Of a stretch of DNA of 64,000 nucleotides, positions 15,162 through 25,700 are shown in pieces. Made by a program: the position numbers and the translations under genes. Each line of letters begins with the position of its first letter. Position 1 is the first letter of the stretch. The notes beneath the pieces were generated by a model that saw only the letters and a list, made by a program, of their open reading frames with translations, was not told the origin of the DNA and searched no databases. The stretch spans positions 186,001 to 250,000 of the forward strand of contig CAPFSK010000001.1 of NCBI GenBank assembly GCA_948614045.1, given 5' to 3'. Source of the stretch: an uncultured Candidatus Saccharibacteria bacterium. GTDB lineage: Bacteria > Patescibacteriota > Saccharimonadia > Saccharimonadales > Saccharimonadaceae.

Positions 15162-15246
15162 GTCCCCGGAGCAGGACTTGAACCTGTACCTGATTGCTCA
15201 GACTAGCACCTGAAGCTAGCGCGTCTACCAATTCCGCCATCCGGGG
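15160..15246 (-). tRNA. tRNA-Leu(CAG)
   Basis: 87 nt, starting CCCCGGA and ending TCCGGGGACCA, with a long variable arm, GGTTCAAGTCC T-arm and anticodon loop TTCAGGT giving CAG. GTGCTATAAT promoter just upstream. Confidence 0.94.
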
Positions 15247-15306
15247 GTATATTATATATTATAGCACGAGATGCCCCTATTCGCTAGAGGCATCTCACAC
15301 ATGCCA

Positions 15307-17208
15307 CTAATGCAACTTAACTGTAGCCGGGAGCTTTGAATCTTTAAGAATCGGCTCTAATTCCTTTTCTTCGAGGGTTTCATGTTTTAGCAAGGCTTCG
15401 GCAAGTTTATCAAGCACTGGTTTATTGGCTTTCAAGACAGCCTCGGCGCGCGCGGCGGCTTCATCAGACAAAACCTTTATTTCCTGGTCAATTAGTTCGG
15501 CAGTCTTCTCGGAATATGGCTTGGCCGTGGCAATCGTGTAATATCCAGTATTGCCCTCCGGGAAGACGAGATTACGAGTCTGCTTCCCCATCCCCTCCTC
15601 GACGATCATTTCTTTACTAAGCTCGGCAACATGTTGTAGATCAGAGGCGGCGCCGGTCGTGACAGCATCTTCACCGAAGATAAGTTTTTCAGCAATCCGA
15701 CCACCCATAGCGCGAGCGAGAATATCCTTAAGCTCGTAAATACTCTTGTAACTGCGGTCCTCAGGCGGGAGGAACCAAGTCACGCCGCCAGTACGACCAC
15801 GCGGAATGATTGTAACTTTATGCACAGGGTCAGAATCTGGCAAGACATGACCAACAATCGCATGACCGGCTTCGTGGTAAGCGGTCAACTTACGCTCATG
15901 ATCGTTCATGACTTTGCTCTTGCGTTCTGGACCGATAGCGACGCGTTCAAAGGCCTCGGTCAAGTCGTCATTTGTAATTTCCTTATGGCCTTCGCGAGCA
16001 GCAGTGATGGCGGCTTCGTTCGCAATATTGGCTAGGTCAGCGCCAGAGCTACCGGCGGTCTTGGCGGCAAGCGCGTCGAGATTAACGGATTTTTCGGTTG
16101 GCTTGTTCTTGAAATGGACATTAAGAATCTCAAGACGGTCTTTGCGTTCTGGCAGGGTCACATTGACGTGACGGTCGAAACGACCGGGGCGGAGCAAGGC
16201 CTTATCCAACATGTCGACGCGGTTAGTAGCGGCAATCACAATGACACCAGAATCATTATCAAAACCGTCCATCTCGACAAGAATTTGGTTTAGAGTCTGC
16301 TCATCTTCGCGGCCAGCGCCACCACGGGCGTCACGCTTGTGGGCAACGGCGTCAATTTCGTCAATGAAGATAATGCTCGGAGCGTTTTTCTTGGCTTTGG
16401 CGAACAAATCGCGGACACGAGAAGCACCAACACCGACAAACATTTCAGCAAACTCGGAACCGGAAATACTGAAGAACGGAACCGAGGCTTCGCCAGCAAC
16501 GGCGCGCGCCATGAGGGTCTTACCGGTACCCGGCTCACCAGCAAGCAGGACACCGCGCGGGATTTTCGCGCCAAGTTTTTCGTACTTCTTCGGCTCCTTG
16601 AGGAAATCAACGACCTCGGCGAGATCCTGCTTCGCAGATTCGTTACCAGCGACATCGGAGAAAAGAACTTTTTTCTTGTCTGGACCGTAAAGTTTAGCCT
16701 TAGCCTTGCCGAAGCCCATGGACTGATTGTTCATAGACTGCGCTTGGCGCATCATGGAATTAAAGAAGAGAATGACGATAATAATCGGAATCGCAATAAT
16801 CGCAATGTCGAGAGCGTAGTCCCAGAAATTTGAGGCTTCTACGTACTCGAGTGTCGGGTATTTTTCTTGACAAGTAGTTAGCTCGTCGCCGGCCAAACCT
16901 TCGCAGTGGTTGATGAGCCCCTGTTCATAAAGGGTGCCAGACGTATCCTTGCGCGAAGTCTGGGTATAGTAGTCATCACCTTTAAGCGTAATCTTAAGAT
17001 TGCTACCCTCGACGGTAATTTTCGCAATATCACCATTTTCATCGTTCGCCCGAGCAATTACATCAGAAAGTGGAACTTCCTCAATCGCGCTACCCGGAGC
17101 GAGAAGTGAGGTCATCATGGCACAAAAACAGAGCAACAAGAGGGTAAAAATCACCCACCGCAACATATTATTGCTTTTGTTTGGTTTTTTCTGAGCAGTT
17201 TGTGGCAC
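15307..17208 (-). CDS. ftsH: ATP-dependent zinc metalloprotease FtsH
   Basis: 633 residues, normal family length. Transmembrane helices lie near residues 16-36 and 130-150 on either side of an extracytoplasmic domain. The AAA+ module has Walker A GEPGTGKT, Walker B IIFIDEIDA and the second-region RPGRFDRH. The protease domain carries the zinc motif HEAGH. FtsH forms a membrane hexamer that unfolds and degrades membrane and regulatory proteins. Translation starts at GTG (17208) after AGGAGG. It is monocistronic between tRNA-Leu and a divergent membrane-protein gene. Confidence 0.96.
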   Translation of the reverse strand: MPQTAQKKPNKSNNMLRWVIFTLLLLCFCAMMTSLLAPGSAIEEVPLSDVIARANDENGDIAKITVEGSNLKITLKGDDYYTQTSRKDTSGTLYEQGLINHCEGLAGDELTTCQEKYPTLEYVEASNFWDYALDIAIIAIPIIIVILFFNSMMRQAQSMNNQSMGFGKAKAKLYGPDKKKVLFSDVAGNESAKQDLAEVVDFLKEPKKYEKLGAKIPRGVLLAGEPGTGKTLMARAVAGEASVPFFSISGSEFAEMFVGVGASRVRDLFAKAKKNAPSIIFIDEIDAVAHKRDARGGAGREDEQTLNQILVEMDGFDNDSGVIVIAATNRVDMLDKALLRPGRFDRHVNVTLPERKDRLEILNVHFKNKPTEKSVNLDALAAKTAGSSGADLANIANEAAITAAREGHKEITNDDLTEAFERVAIGPERKSKVMNDHERKLTAYHEAGHAIVGHVLPDSDPVHKVTIIPRGRTGGVTWFLPPEDRSYKSIYELKDILARAMGGRIAEKLIFGEDAVTTGAASDLQHVAELSKEMIVEEGMGKQTRNLVFPEGNTGYYTIATAKPYSEKTAELIDQEIKVLSDEAAARAEAVLKANKPVLDKLAEALLKHETLEEKELEPILKDSKLPATVKLH

Positions 17209-17362
17209 GATACCTCCTATTATTTCGCTATAAAAATCAATTCAAACCCAATACCGCTAGGCGGTTTCCCTGTATCTATAGTAACACTCGGGGGCGGGGA
17301 GGGCAAGGGAGATATTGTTCGCAAAGCGAGTTTCTGGTATGCTAGGGGAAATTGGAGGAAAA

Positions 17363-18055
17363 ATGTTTAGCGAAATTGAAAAAGAATATCGGAAAAGCGT
17401 ACAGGAGAGGAGGTATTGGGCTTATTATATAAGGTGGGCGGTGCCGATTACCGTCGTTGCAGCCGTGCTGAGCCTTGTGTTTCGTCATCTTTATGGAATG
17501 ATTCTTTTTGTGACGACTGTATTGTTGGTCGGGATTTTAATTACTTTCATTGTACGCGATATAAAGGCAACTGAAGAGATGGCGAGAGCAGTACGCAGGA
17601 AGAGGGGTATAATCGCAAAATTGCAAAGCTATTTTGAAACGGATGACGCCATGCGCGTGAATAATCTAGTGGCGAATTTGGTGAAACATGATATACGTAC
17701 GAAGGAGGATTTGAAGCTTGCGATCGAGTATTACGAATCGAGATTGCCGATGAATACGAAGCCAAATCTGATGGATTGGATTTTGACGACGATTGTGACG
17801 GTAGCGTCAGTAGCGCTCGTGGCTTATGATGAGGCGACAAGCACGATAGATGTGCAGAAATTTTTGAATGTTTTTATCTCAGCGTTGATTGTAGCGGCGA
17901 TATGTATCACGCCGATATTGGTGTTTAAAATTGTGCGTTATATATTATCACGGTTCCGGAATCGCGTGGATACGATTTTGGTCGAGGACTTGGCAGAGAT
18001 TTATGTTAATTTTGAGGGGTATGAGGAGAGGTTCGAAAAGGCTAAAGAGGAATAG
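17363..18055 (+). CDS. Integral membrane protein, hypothetical
   Basis: 230 residues from the ATG at 17363, which follows TTGGAGG; an in-frame start 16 codons earlier lacks a ribosome site. Two close transmembrane helices near residues 22-65 are followed by a cytoplasmic helical region with Arg/Lys clusters, then two more helices near residues 135-185. No family recognised. The 3' end overlaps the convergent ABC-F gene by 14 nt. Confidence 0.6.
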   Translation: MFSEIEKEYRKSVQERRYWAYYIRWAVPITVVAAVLSLVFRHLYGMILFVTTVLLVGILITFIVRDIKATEEMARAVRRKRGIIAKLQSYFETDDAMRVNNLVANLVKHDIRTKEDLKLAIEYYESRLPMNTKPNLMDWILTTIVTVASVALVAYDEATSTIDVQKFLNVFISALIVAAICITPILVFKIVRYILSRFRNRVDTILVEDLAEIYVNFEGYEERFEKAKEE

Positions 18056-19403
18056 TCTGTTCAAACCCAACATTTTCTGCGAACGTCTCATCATGCGTGG
18101 CGACAAGAATAGCGCCATGGTAATTTTGGAGAGCAAGTTCGATATTTTCGCGGGCGCGGATATCGAGATGATTGGTGATTTCATCGAGAATGACGAGGTC
18201 GAGCGGGTTGAGGATGAGTTGCAAAATGGCAAGTTTAGTAAGCTGACCGCGCGATAGTTCCCCGACTGGGCGGTTCATATCGCTAGGTGAAAACTCCATT
18301 GTGACGGCAGCTCGGTAGATCTCAGTAGGATGGAGCTCAGAACATTGCACAAGAAAACTACGATTCGGGTCTAGATTGATATCGTCTTGCGAAATATAGC
18401 CGAGCCTGAGACCAGGAGAGAGATGAACTGCACCAGAATCAGCAGTAATCTCGCCCATAATAATTTGGAATAAAGTGCTTTTGCCGGCTCCGTTACGACC
18501 AGTAACTCGGGCACGATCGCCAGTCGTAATGGTGAAGTTGAGATTTTGAAAAAGATTTTTATTAGAATAGCTTTTATATAAATCGGTGACTTCTAACAAA
18601 GTTTTTTGATGATTAATATGGTGCGTAAGCTGTGCAGTATAGGTTTTGCGTTCTATTGGTTTCGTAAGATTCGGCAGTTGATCAAGTTTACTTTGAGCGG
18701 CGCGGAGAATTTTGCCGGCGCTATTTTGCGCGCCCATGCGTTGACCATTGTAATGCAATTTTGATTCGTTGTCGATTTTGTTATAGCTACGACGATTACT
18801 CTTGTGCGCTTGATCATTTGCGGCTTTGAGTTGACGCACGAGTTGCTTTTTCTGACGTTGAACTTTTTCGTAAACTAAGTGTTGTTCGTGTTCAGCCTGC
18901 ACGCGACGCGTAATGAAATCGGAATAGTTCCCAGGAAAAAGTTGCGCAGAATGATTATGGATTTCGAGAACCTTGTCGGCGACCGCATCAATAAAGCCGC
19001 GGTCGTGGCTCACAACTAAAACAAGGCCGCGATATTTATGAAGCTGATCTATGAGCCAGGTTTTGCTGTCGGCGTCGAGATTATTAGTCGGTTCGTCGAG
19101 TAGGAGAATACGGGGAGAGGCACGAAAAAGAGTGGTGAGTTCTGCGCGCGTACGTTCCCCGCCAGACCAAGGATGAGAATCGTCGAGTTTTTCGGATTGA
19201 TGGAGAATTCTAATATCACCACTTTTCCTGATTGCACCGTCATCGGGAATTAATTCCCCGGCAATAAGGCGAAGGAGTGTGGTCTTCCCCGCGCCGTTAT
19301 CACCAATAATTGCAATAATTTCTGATGCAGAAAAATTAAGATTCAGATTCTGAAAAATGATTTGATCGTGATAAGAAAAGCTGAGATGAGAAATTTGTAA
19401 CAT
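18042..19403 (-). CDS. ABC-F family ATPase
   Basis: 453 residues with two nucleotide-binding domains and no membrane segments. NBD1: Walker A GDNGAGKTT, signature SGGERTR, Walker B LLLDEPTNN. A charged helical linker (about residues 165-230) follows. NBD2: Walker A GRNGAGKST, signature LSRGQ, and a Walker B region ILDEITNHLD. This is the ABC-F layout; such proteins act on the ribosome E site in translation or antibiotic protection. It is shorter than EttA/Uup, and the NBD2 signature starts LSRG rather than LSGG, closer to the resistance-type subgroup. Specific role cannot be assigned. Promoter GTGTTATAAT at 19463-19468. Confidence 0.85.
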   Translation of the reverse strand: MLQISHLSFSYHDQIIFQNLNLNFSASEIIAIIGDNGAGKTTLLRLIAGELIPDDGAIRKSGDIRILHQSEKLDDSHPWSGGERTRAELTTLFRASPRILLLDEPTNNLDADSKTWLIDQLHKYRGLVLVVSHDRGFIDAVADKVLEIHNHSAQLFPGNYSDFITRRVQAEHEQHLVYEKVQRQKKQLVRQLKAANDQAHKSNRRSYNKIDNESKLHYNGQRMGAQNSAGKILRAAQSKLDQLPNLTKPIERKTYTAQLTHHINHQKTLLEVTDLYKSYSNKNLFQNLNFTITTGDRARVTGRNGAGKSTLFQIIMGEITADSGAVHLSPGLRLGYISQDDINLDPNRSFLVQCSELHPTEIYRAAVTMEFSPSDMNRPVGELSRGQLTKLAILQLILNPLDLVILDEITNHLDIRARENIELALQNYHGAILVATHDETFAENVGFEQTIPL

Positions 19404-19717
19404 AAAAATACCTCGTTAGAATTTAATAGAAATTGAGATATTTTTAGATTCGCATGGGGGGTATTATAACACGGTTTAGGATAATTTATAGACCCGCATC
19501 TTTCCTTTCGAAAGAATTTTTGACAAAGGCTAGAATTGTAGTAGATTTAATAGTTAGCTCCCATTGACTTTTGGCTTTCGTCTAACATTTTATAGATTTC
19601 AGTGTCATCTATAAATACAATTTCTTTATGCCTTTTCATAGTTTACCTTACTACTTTTATTTTAGTACTTTTCTATGCAAGCTTCAGTTCCCTTTGCGCT
19701 TTCTTCGACGTCTTGCG
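19404..19717. other. Intergenic stretch between ABC-F gene and CRISPR array
   Basis: Contains the minus-strand promoter of the ABC-F gene (-10 at 19463-19468) and a plus-strand TTGACA (19520-19525) with TAGATT after 16 nt and no obvious gene behind it. Near 19502-19516 there is a short palindrome around TTTCGAAAG. This is the trailer end of the array. No gene seen. Confidence 0.5.
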
Positions 19718-20809
19718 GTTCAGTTACACGATAATATTACACGACTCTCAAACCCGTGAGATGACGATTTTTGGAGAACTTGTGTTCAGTTACACGATAA
19801 TATTACACGACTCTCAAACAAGTGTTTTGAAGGATACCGTTTGCCAGGAGTTCAGTTACACGATAATATTACACGACTCTCAAACAATTGCCATCCAAAC
19901 TTCCGAGCCATTGGTGTTCAGTTACACGATAATATTACACGACTCTCAAACTTTAAGAAATACGACCACGTTCGAGCATTGGTTCAGTTACACGATAATA
20001 TTACACGACTCTCAAACGAAAATGTTATAAAATACCTGCAAACAACGGTTCAGTTACACGATAATATTACACGACTCTCAAACTTCAAACGCTCCCGTTC
20101 TTCCTCGAACCACGTTCAGTTACACGATAATATTACACGACTCTCAAACAGGGGGACAATAGGGCTAAAAAAAGCAATGGTTCAGTTACACGATAATATT
20201 ACACGACTCTCAAACTGCCAGCAGCGAAAAAAGCGACGTTTTTTAGTTCAGTTACACGATAATATTACACGACTCTCAAACGCGGTGGGAAGAATAATCA
20301 AGTGAGGAAAAGTTCAGTTACACGATAATATTACACGACTCTCAAACCAGAAGTCGTTAAAGTGCGAAGATTCTGGAGTTCAGTTACACGATAATATTAC
20401 ACGACTCTCAAACAGATTCCGTTTGTACATCTGTATATTGATGGTTCAGTTACACGATAATATTACACGACTCTCAAACAACGTAAAGACTGTGCTCCCA
20501 TCTTTTTTGGTTCAGTTACACGATAATATTACACGACTCTCAAACTCGCTGTCTTTTCCACCAATTCGTCGTTCGGTTCAGTTACACGATAATATTACAC
20601 GACTCTCAAACCAGTCGTTATAATTTGTTCTAGGTGACCAAGTTCAGTTACACGATAATATTACACGACTCTCAAACGAGGTACAAAGCGTAGCGGAAAA
20701 AATAGAAGTTCAGTTACACGATAATATTACACGACTCTCAAACAAGAAGCAATAAACTCACAGCAAGACACGGGTTCAGTTACACGATAATATTACACGA
20801 CTCTCAAAC
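19718..20809 (-). CRISPR. Type II-A CRISPR array, 17 repeats and 16 spacers
   Basis: The 36-bp repeat (plus strand starts GTTCAGTTACACGATAAT and ends ACACGACTCTCAAAC) recurs exactly every 66 bp, so all 16 spacers are 30 bp. All copies that I read, including both end copies, are intact. On the minus strand the repeat starts GTTTGAGAG, the usual 5' end of type II repeats. A promoter at 20876-20904 reads into the array from the csn2 side. The newest spacers should therefore be at the high-coordinate end. Uniform spacer length and lack of repeat decay indicate a recently active array. Confidence 0.98.
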
Positions 20810-20904
20810 CTCAAATTGGCTTGAAAGTCGACGGCAACACGACATTTTGCCGATATTTCGTGCCTGAATAGGTATATTATAAGGGATTTTGTCGCTAAAA
20901 GCAA
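20810..20904 (-). promoter_or_regulatory. CRISPR leader with promoter
   Basis: Minus strand: TTGCTT (20899-20904), 17-nt spacer, TATAAT (20876-20881), then about 65 nt of leader before the first repeat. The promoter begins immediately after the csn2 stop codon, so the array can be transcribed independently of the cas operon. Confidence 0.75.
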
Positions 20905-21573
20905 TCAAATCTCGCATAAATCACGGTCAATGAGCCAGCGCGGAACGTCCTTAAGGCGCTCTTGTGCCATTCCCTCAAGCAAGAGCACATTAATCTGATG
21001 ATTATCTAGGTTGTGGCGTAGACGCTCAACATCTTCATCGGATAGCAACAGCCTCAGATTGACAAAAACGAACAGTTTGATATTCGCCAAGTCCGCCATC
21101 ATGCTAACGTAATCAGTTAGAAGCTCCACAAAATCATCTTCATCGCCAACAATATGGATACTAACAGCCTTCGCTATACTATCCATAGTAAAATCATCGG
21201 TCGAAACCTCGAACTCAAATTCTCCAGCATCGATGACATCGCTCAGATATTTGACAATTTTCGTCTTCAAGTTATTGGTAGTGAGATAAAAATCTTCAGA
21301 CACTGAGGTTTTAACTAACAACTTCAGCAGCGTAGTCATTGCCCGTTTGCTATTGAAGTCAAGCTTAAGAGGGTTAAACACCACATCGACATCCTTGTCA
21401 AATTTCAGCAGTTTGCCGTCCTTCGTCGCGCTAAGTTCTTTTTCTTCTTCGCTAATGGTTAAATCCTTAATCACTTCACGCAGAAACTTAGGATTTTCAA
21501 TGACTAATTCGCAAAGATGCTCAGTTTCCGTCCATTCTAGTTCGCGTTCAAGGTCAGCATGGCGTAAAATCAT
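20905..21573 (-). CDS. csn2: Csn2, CRISPR adaptation protein (type II-A)
   Basis: 222 residues, the usual length. The N-terminal half has CELVIENPKFLREVIKDL, matching the conserved Csn2 region; the C-terminal half has the LADIKLFVFVNLRLLLSDED pattern followed by a short helical end. Csn2 forms a tetrameric ring on DNA ends and takes part in spacer acquisition with Cas1, Cas2 and Cas9. It is the gene that defines subtype II-A. The ATG overlaps the cas2 stop (ATGA), showing translational coupling. It is the last cas gene before the leader and array. Confidence 0.85.
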   Translation of the reverse strand: MILRHADLERELEWTETEHLCELVIENPKFLREVIKDLTISEEEKELSATKDGKLLKFDKDVDVVFNPLKLDFNSKRAMTTLLKLLVKTSVSEDFYLTTNNLKTKIVKYLSDVIDAGEFEFEVSTDDFTMDSIAKAVSIHIVGDEDDFVELLTDYVSMMADLANIKLFVFVNLRLLLSDEDVERLRHNLDNHQINVLLLEGMAQERLKDVPRWLIDRDLCEI

Positions 21574-21890
21574 AAAACAATCATCCTTTCATCGCTTTGG
21601 ATATTAACCGTATCACTTTCGCCGACGACGAGTTTCATAGAAGCAAACTGTTTTTCAGTCACATTCATAACTTGGATAATTCCCTTCGGCGGACGATTTT
21701 TCTGAATGTTGAGTTCGACTTTGTTAACGGCGTGCATATTGAGACAGATTTTAGTATAGACCGATTCTTGCATCATGATAAACCCTTCATCGATGAGGAA
21801 CTTACGAAACCAACGATAGTGGCGTCGATCCATTGAGGTATCCGTGGGCAAATCAAACATTACAATAACACGCATAAATCTATAACTCAT
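21570..21890 (-). CDS. cas2: Cas2, CRISPR adaptation endoribonuclease-fold protein
   Basis: 106 residues from the ATG of MSYRFMRVIVMFDLPTDT, typical for Cas2 of type II-A; the longer open frame from 21971 lies inside cas1. It has the ferredoxin-like fold start with the conserved Asp in FDLPT, then RRHYRWFRKFLIDEGF and the QESVY strand. It dimerises and bridges two Cas1 dimers in the integrase complex. It overlaps cas1 by 11 nt (ATGAGTTATAG) and csn2 by 4 nt. Confidence 0.95.
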   Translation of the reverse strand: MSYRFMRVIVMFDLPTDTSMDRRHYRWFRKFLIDEGFIMMQESVYTKICLNMHAVNKVELNIQKNRPPKGIIQVMNVTEKQFASMKLVVGESDTVNIQSDERMIVL

Positions 21891-22764
21891 ACCAACTGAT
21901 ACCTTTTGAAGCATCCTTATTTTTACTACTAAGTTCGCTGAAGACGCTGCGGACATAAATCCCGATAGCATTGTTCAAGTACTGGTCGGTATCGTCAATG
22001 CGAACTTTCGAATTTAATAAATTGAGCACTTGGAGTTTCTCTTCTTTTTCAAAAGTCGTAAAATAACTATGTTCATAGGCAAACCAATCAATAACCGGAC
22101 GATACGGTTCCATAAGATCCGAACCGAGGTTAAATGGATTCTCGGCATTGTCATGCCAAATGCCGAGCTGAGTGAGGTAGCCACTCGCGGCGATTTCCCG
22201 ATTAAAACAGGCAAGTAAGATTGTATACCCATAATTTAGTATTGCATTACGGATGTCGCTCGCGTCACGATAAAAATCAAGGCCAAAAAGCGCATTGAAA
22301 TAGACTTTAGCAGCATGCCCTTCGCGATTCGTCTTGTCGCCGGGCGTAACTTGACTGGCGTAGATAATGAGCTGCGCCGCTTTGTCGTTTTGACCAGCTT
22401 TTTGCAGAACTTTGGCTTGGTTCATGATTTTGTTTTTAGTAATTTGTTGCCAAACTTTTGCTTTAGCAGTTTCGGTCCAAGCAATTTGTTCGCGAATACG
22501 ACCACTACTGACGTAACTACCATACATCGGGATCAGCTCGGAAGCTGGATTGTGTTTGTTGTCACAAAATATCACCTTAATTTTGCGCGCAGTCAGCTCA
22601 GCTAGCAAATAGGCCGTAATTGAAATCGCCGTCGTTTCACACATGAGAACCGAGATATCATCGAGAAAAATACGCTTTTCCTCGTCTTCACTGCGCACGA
22701 CGAGCGAGCCCATTTTGTAATCGAGCTTGCTGCGTTTAGAAATTACTACCACCCGCCAAGACAT
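21880..22764 (-). CDS. cas1: Cas1, CRISPR integrase
   Basis: 294 residues, normal for type II Cas1. Catalytic metal ligands are visible as Glu in NREGHAAKVYF, His in LTQLGIWHDN and Asp in NPFNLGSDLMEP. It inserts prespacers at the leader-proximal repeat together with Cas2. The ATG follows the cas9 stop by one base. No lost motif is visible, so adaptation should be possible. Confidence 0.97.
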   Translation of the reverse strand: MSWRVVVISKRSKLDYKMGSLVVRSEDEEKRIFLDDISVLMCETTAISITAYLLAELTARKIKVIFCDNKHNPASELIPMYGSYVSSGRIREQIAWTETAKAKVWQQITKNKIMNQAKVLQKAGQNDKAAQLIIYASQVTPGDKTNREGHAAKVYFNALFGLDFYRDASDIRNAILNYGYTILLACFNREIAASGYLTQLGIWHDNAENPFNLGSDLMEPYRPVIDWFAYEHSYFTTFEKEEKLQVLNLLNSKVRIDDTDQYLNNAIGIYVRSVFSELSSKNKDASKGISWYEL

Positions 22765-22765
22765 A

Positions 22766-25700
22766 TTATTCCTTTGGCTGAACCGTTTTTAGGTCGATTC
22801 GTTCTTCGTAGAGGCCGGTTGGGGATTGGTTAATGAGGAGAGCGGAGGAATATCTGTACGTGTCGTCATTGAATTTCCCCTTACCAACAGTTCCCGCTTT
22901 CGGAACGAAGGCTAACAGATTTGCTGTTTCTGGACCACATGTTAATATTTTTGTGAATTCCACTAGTAGCAAGCATTGTTCTTTTAGGTCTAGCTTTTCG
23001 AAATCAGGTTTATGCTCAATGATTTCTTTGATTTTCCCGCCAAGTTCCGGCATTTTACTATATAGCTCCAGCTTATCACATAGTAGATTAAGTAAATCAT
23101 GATTCTGAGCCACCGTCACAGAATCTTTTTCACAATTAATTTCATACTTACCTGATTGTTTTTTATTCTTAGTGCCAATATTCACCAATACCTTGAGATA
23201 TTTTATTGAACTAGGTGGCAGCATTGATTGTATGGCGTGATAAAATCCGATAGCTATTTCTGCACCTTTTCGTGAAATATGCATCGGAAAACCATTAAGT
23301 TTTATCAACGACTTATATTTTATCACTGGCAAAATAACTTTTGCTTGCGCATAGTTGTCAGCAATATATTTTTCAACATCATCTTTTGCGATGATGGGAA
23401 TTTGAACAATGCGACGTTGAGTATTGCCTTTCTTGTCTTGACATTCGATGAGTGCGAAGTGTGCACCTTTAAGCGAATTGTATCCACCGTATTTTTTCGG
23501 GTCCAGTCTCTTTTCTTGCTTAATTTTCAACAAGTTATCGGAGTTTTCACTTTTGCCAACTAGCTGTAAGTCAGAAATCTCTTTGCTTTCAGTATAATTC
23601 ATCCGCGTCCAAATGACATCATTGCGTTTCATGGTATCGCTAACAATCTTAATGCTATCAGCAAAGTTCCAACCGCAAACTTCGGGATAAATCGCTTCCT
23701 CGCCGTTTGCTTTCTGGTATTTCTGCGAATCCCGGAAAAGTCTTTCTGGGCGTATAGAATATTCCCTGCCGTTGCGCTGCCTAATCCATTCGTATGGATT
23801 ATTCGTGAAAGTTTCGTTCATGACATTGCCGACAACGATATTTAAGTAAGCATCTTTCGCGTGATGCAAATCATTAATCTCGCGGACTTTGATGAACTCA
23901 TATTTACCAGGTTCATAAACTCGGCCATCACGATCTTTCTTGTCACGACTCATAAGATGACGGAAATCTGAAACTTGCCCAGCTTTCACCATGACGATAT
24001 TAGTCTCTGGATAGGCACGCTTCAGAAGGTCACGGATCGCCTTCACGGACTGGCTAGTCTCGACAAGCTGGCGTGCAATGAAGCCGCCAAGTTCATCATT
24101 CGTGAGCGGAGTACTGCGCACGAGACGCTCGTATTTTTCTTTAGTAATCAAGCCGGCGCGAAGCCACACGCTCCACATTCCACGCATTTTACTGCGAATG
24201 GAATCGCTAATTGGATAAGTATTCGTCTTCTCGCGGTTCAGATTAGCTTTCACTAAGACGAGGTTGCGCGTAATACTATCATCCTTGGTCTTGGAGCGCG
24301 GATAGATATGGTCGATATCGTAAAGCTGAGAGTTGTTTAGTTCCTCGAGGTCAATCGGCTCGCCAGAGTAGGCACATTTCCCCATTTGCGAAAAGTAGAG
24401 GAAGAGTTTTTTACTTTGAAGATCACGATCCTCGTAACCTTCTAGTTTGCTCAAGATAGCTTTAGTGTCTTCAGTTTTAATGGCTTTGAGTTTTGTCTCA
24501 AGATCTTTTTTGCGAGCTAGAGTGTACTTACCCTTAGCCTTTTCGTCTTCACCGCGCGTAACTTCAAGGAAAATCTTTTTCGGAGCGTAGCCTAAGTTCT
24601 TCGTCAATTCGTTGACAATTTTGAGAGTTTGCCAAACTGAACGTTTCACGGCAGGAGAGCAATAGAGATTCTGAACGTCTTGATATTCCACTTTAGCGTT
24701 TTTTGGGCGCTTGGAGTCATTATATTCTTCGACAACTTTACCAAAACCAACTTCTTGGCCAAGGAGTTCCATTAAGTTTTTATTGTCTTCCCAAAGATAA
24801 TCAAGAATCGTGCGATTATGAAGCGTACGGCCGTTTAAGAACTTTTCCGACATAGTCCCCCAGTCTTTGTAGGAAAGCTTGCTAAGCCTAGTTGCCTGCT
24901 CATCACTACAGCCAAGCAAAGCTTGTAACTTGCGCTTCAGCATATCTTTTTCTTCACCAAGAATCGTGATAGTTTCGACGGCTTTTTCAAGTTTTTCGCG
25001 CGTGTACCGTTTCTCAAAGTCATCACCTAGAATGTTCTTGAAATCCTGATACGTCTGATACTTTGGCAGAGTTTTCACTTCGCTAGTACCGCTAAGTTCG
25101 TCGTTTGGACCGATAAAGCCATTATCTTTACACCATTTGGCTAATTTTTTGAGAGTAATATTCCCCTGTGACTCGCCATTCTTATAGCCATGTTCAAAAA
25201 TGTGCTGCTTAATATCATTATCAATGCGCCGGCCGTTAATTTTTAGGTTATTGAGCTCATTCAAAACCATATATTTCTGATAAGTCAGAGAACATTTCGG
25301 CAAGACATCCTCACCAACGAGATAGGTACATTCGTTCGTCATGCGGCGGATAAAGTTTTCGGCACGTTGATCTTTATTAACCAACTTATCAAAGTTCCAG
25401 GGATAAACCAGCTCGGAAATCTCGTCGTCCGCCCAAGAAAATTGACTTTTGCCACCCGGAACCGGATTGCCATCTTTATCAAACTTCCGCTTCACGAGTG
25501 GACCACAGTAATACGGAATACGAAAGCTATGGATCTTCATAATCTTCCTGGATTTGGTATTGTAGTCCGCGTCTTCACCTGGAACTTCTGCGGCGAAACT
25601 CGGATAATCTTTCTCTAATTTCTTTAGGATAAACTCAAGCTCTTTGCTATGGAGTTGCTGTGGGATAGTTCCCTTAGCTTGGCCGCGTTGCTTCGGTAAG

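Noticed and set aside
19602..20623. Open frames across the CRISPR array encoding a repeated VQLHDNITRLSN-type peptide
   Set aside because: They are translations of the 66-bp repeat-spacer unit (a multiple of three), not genes.
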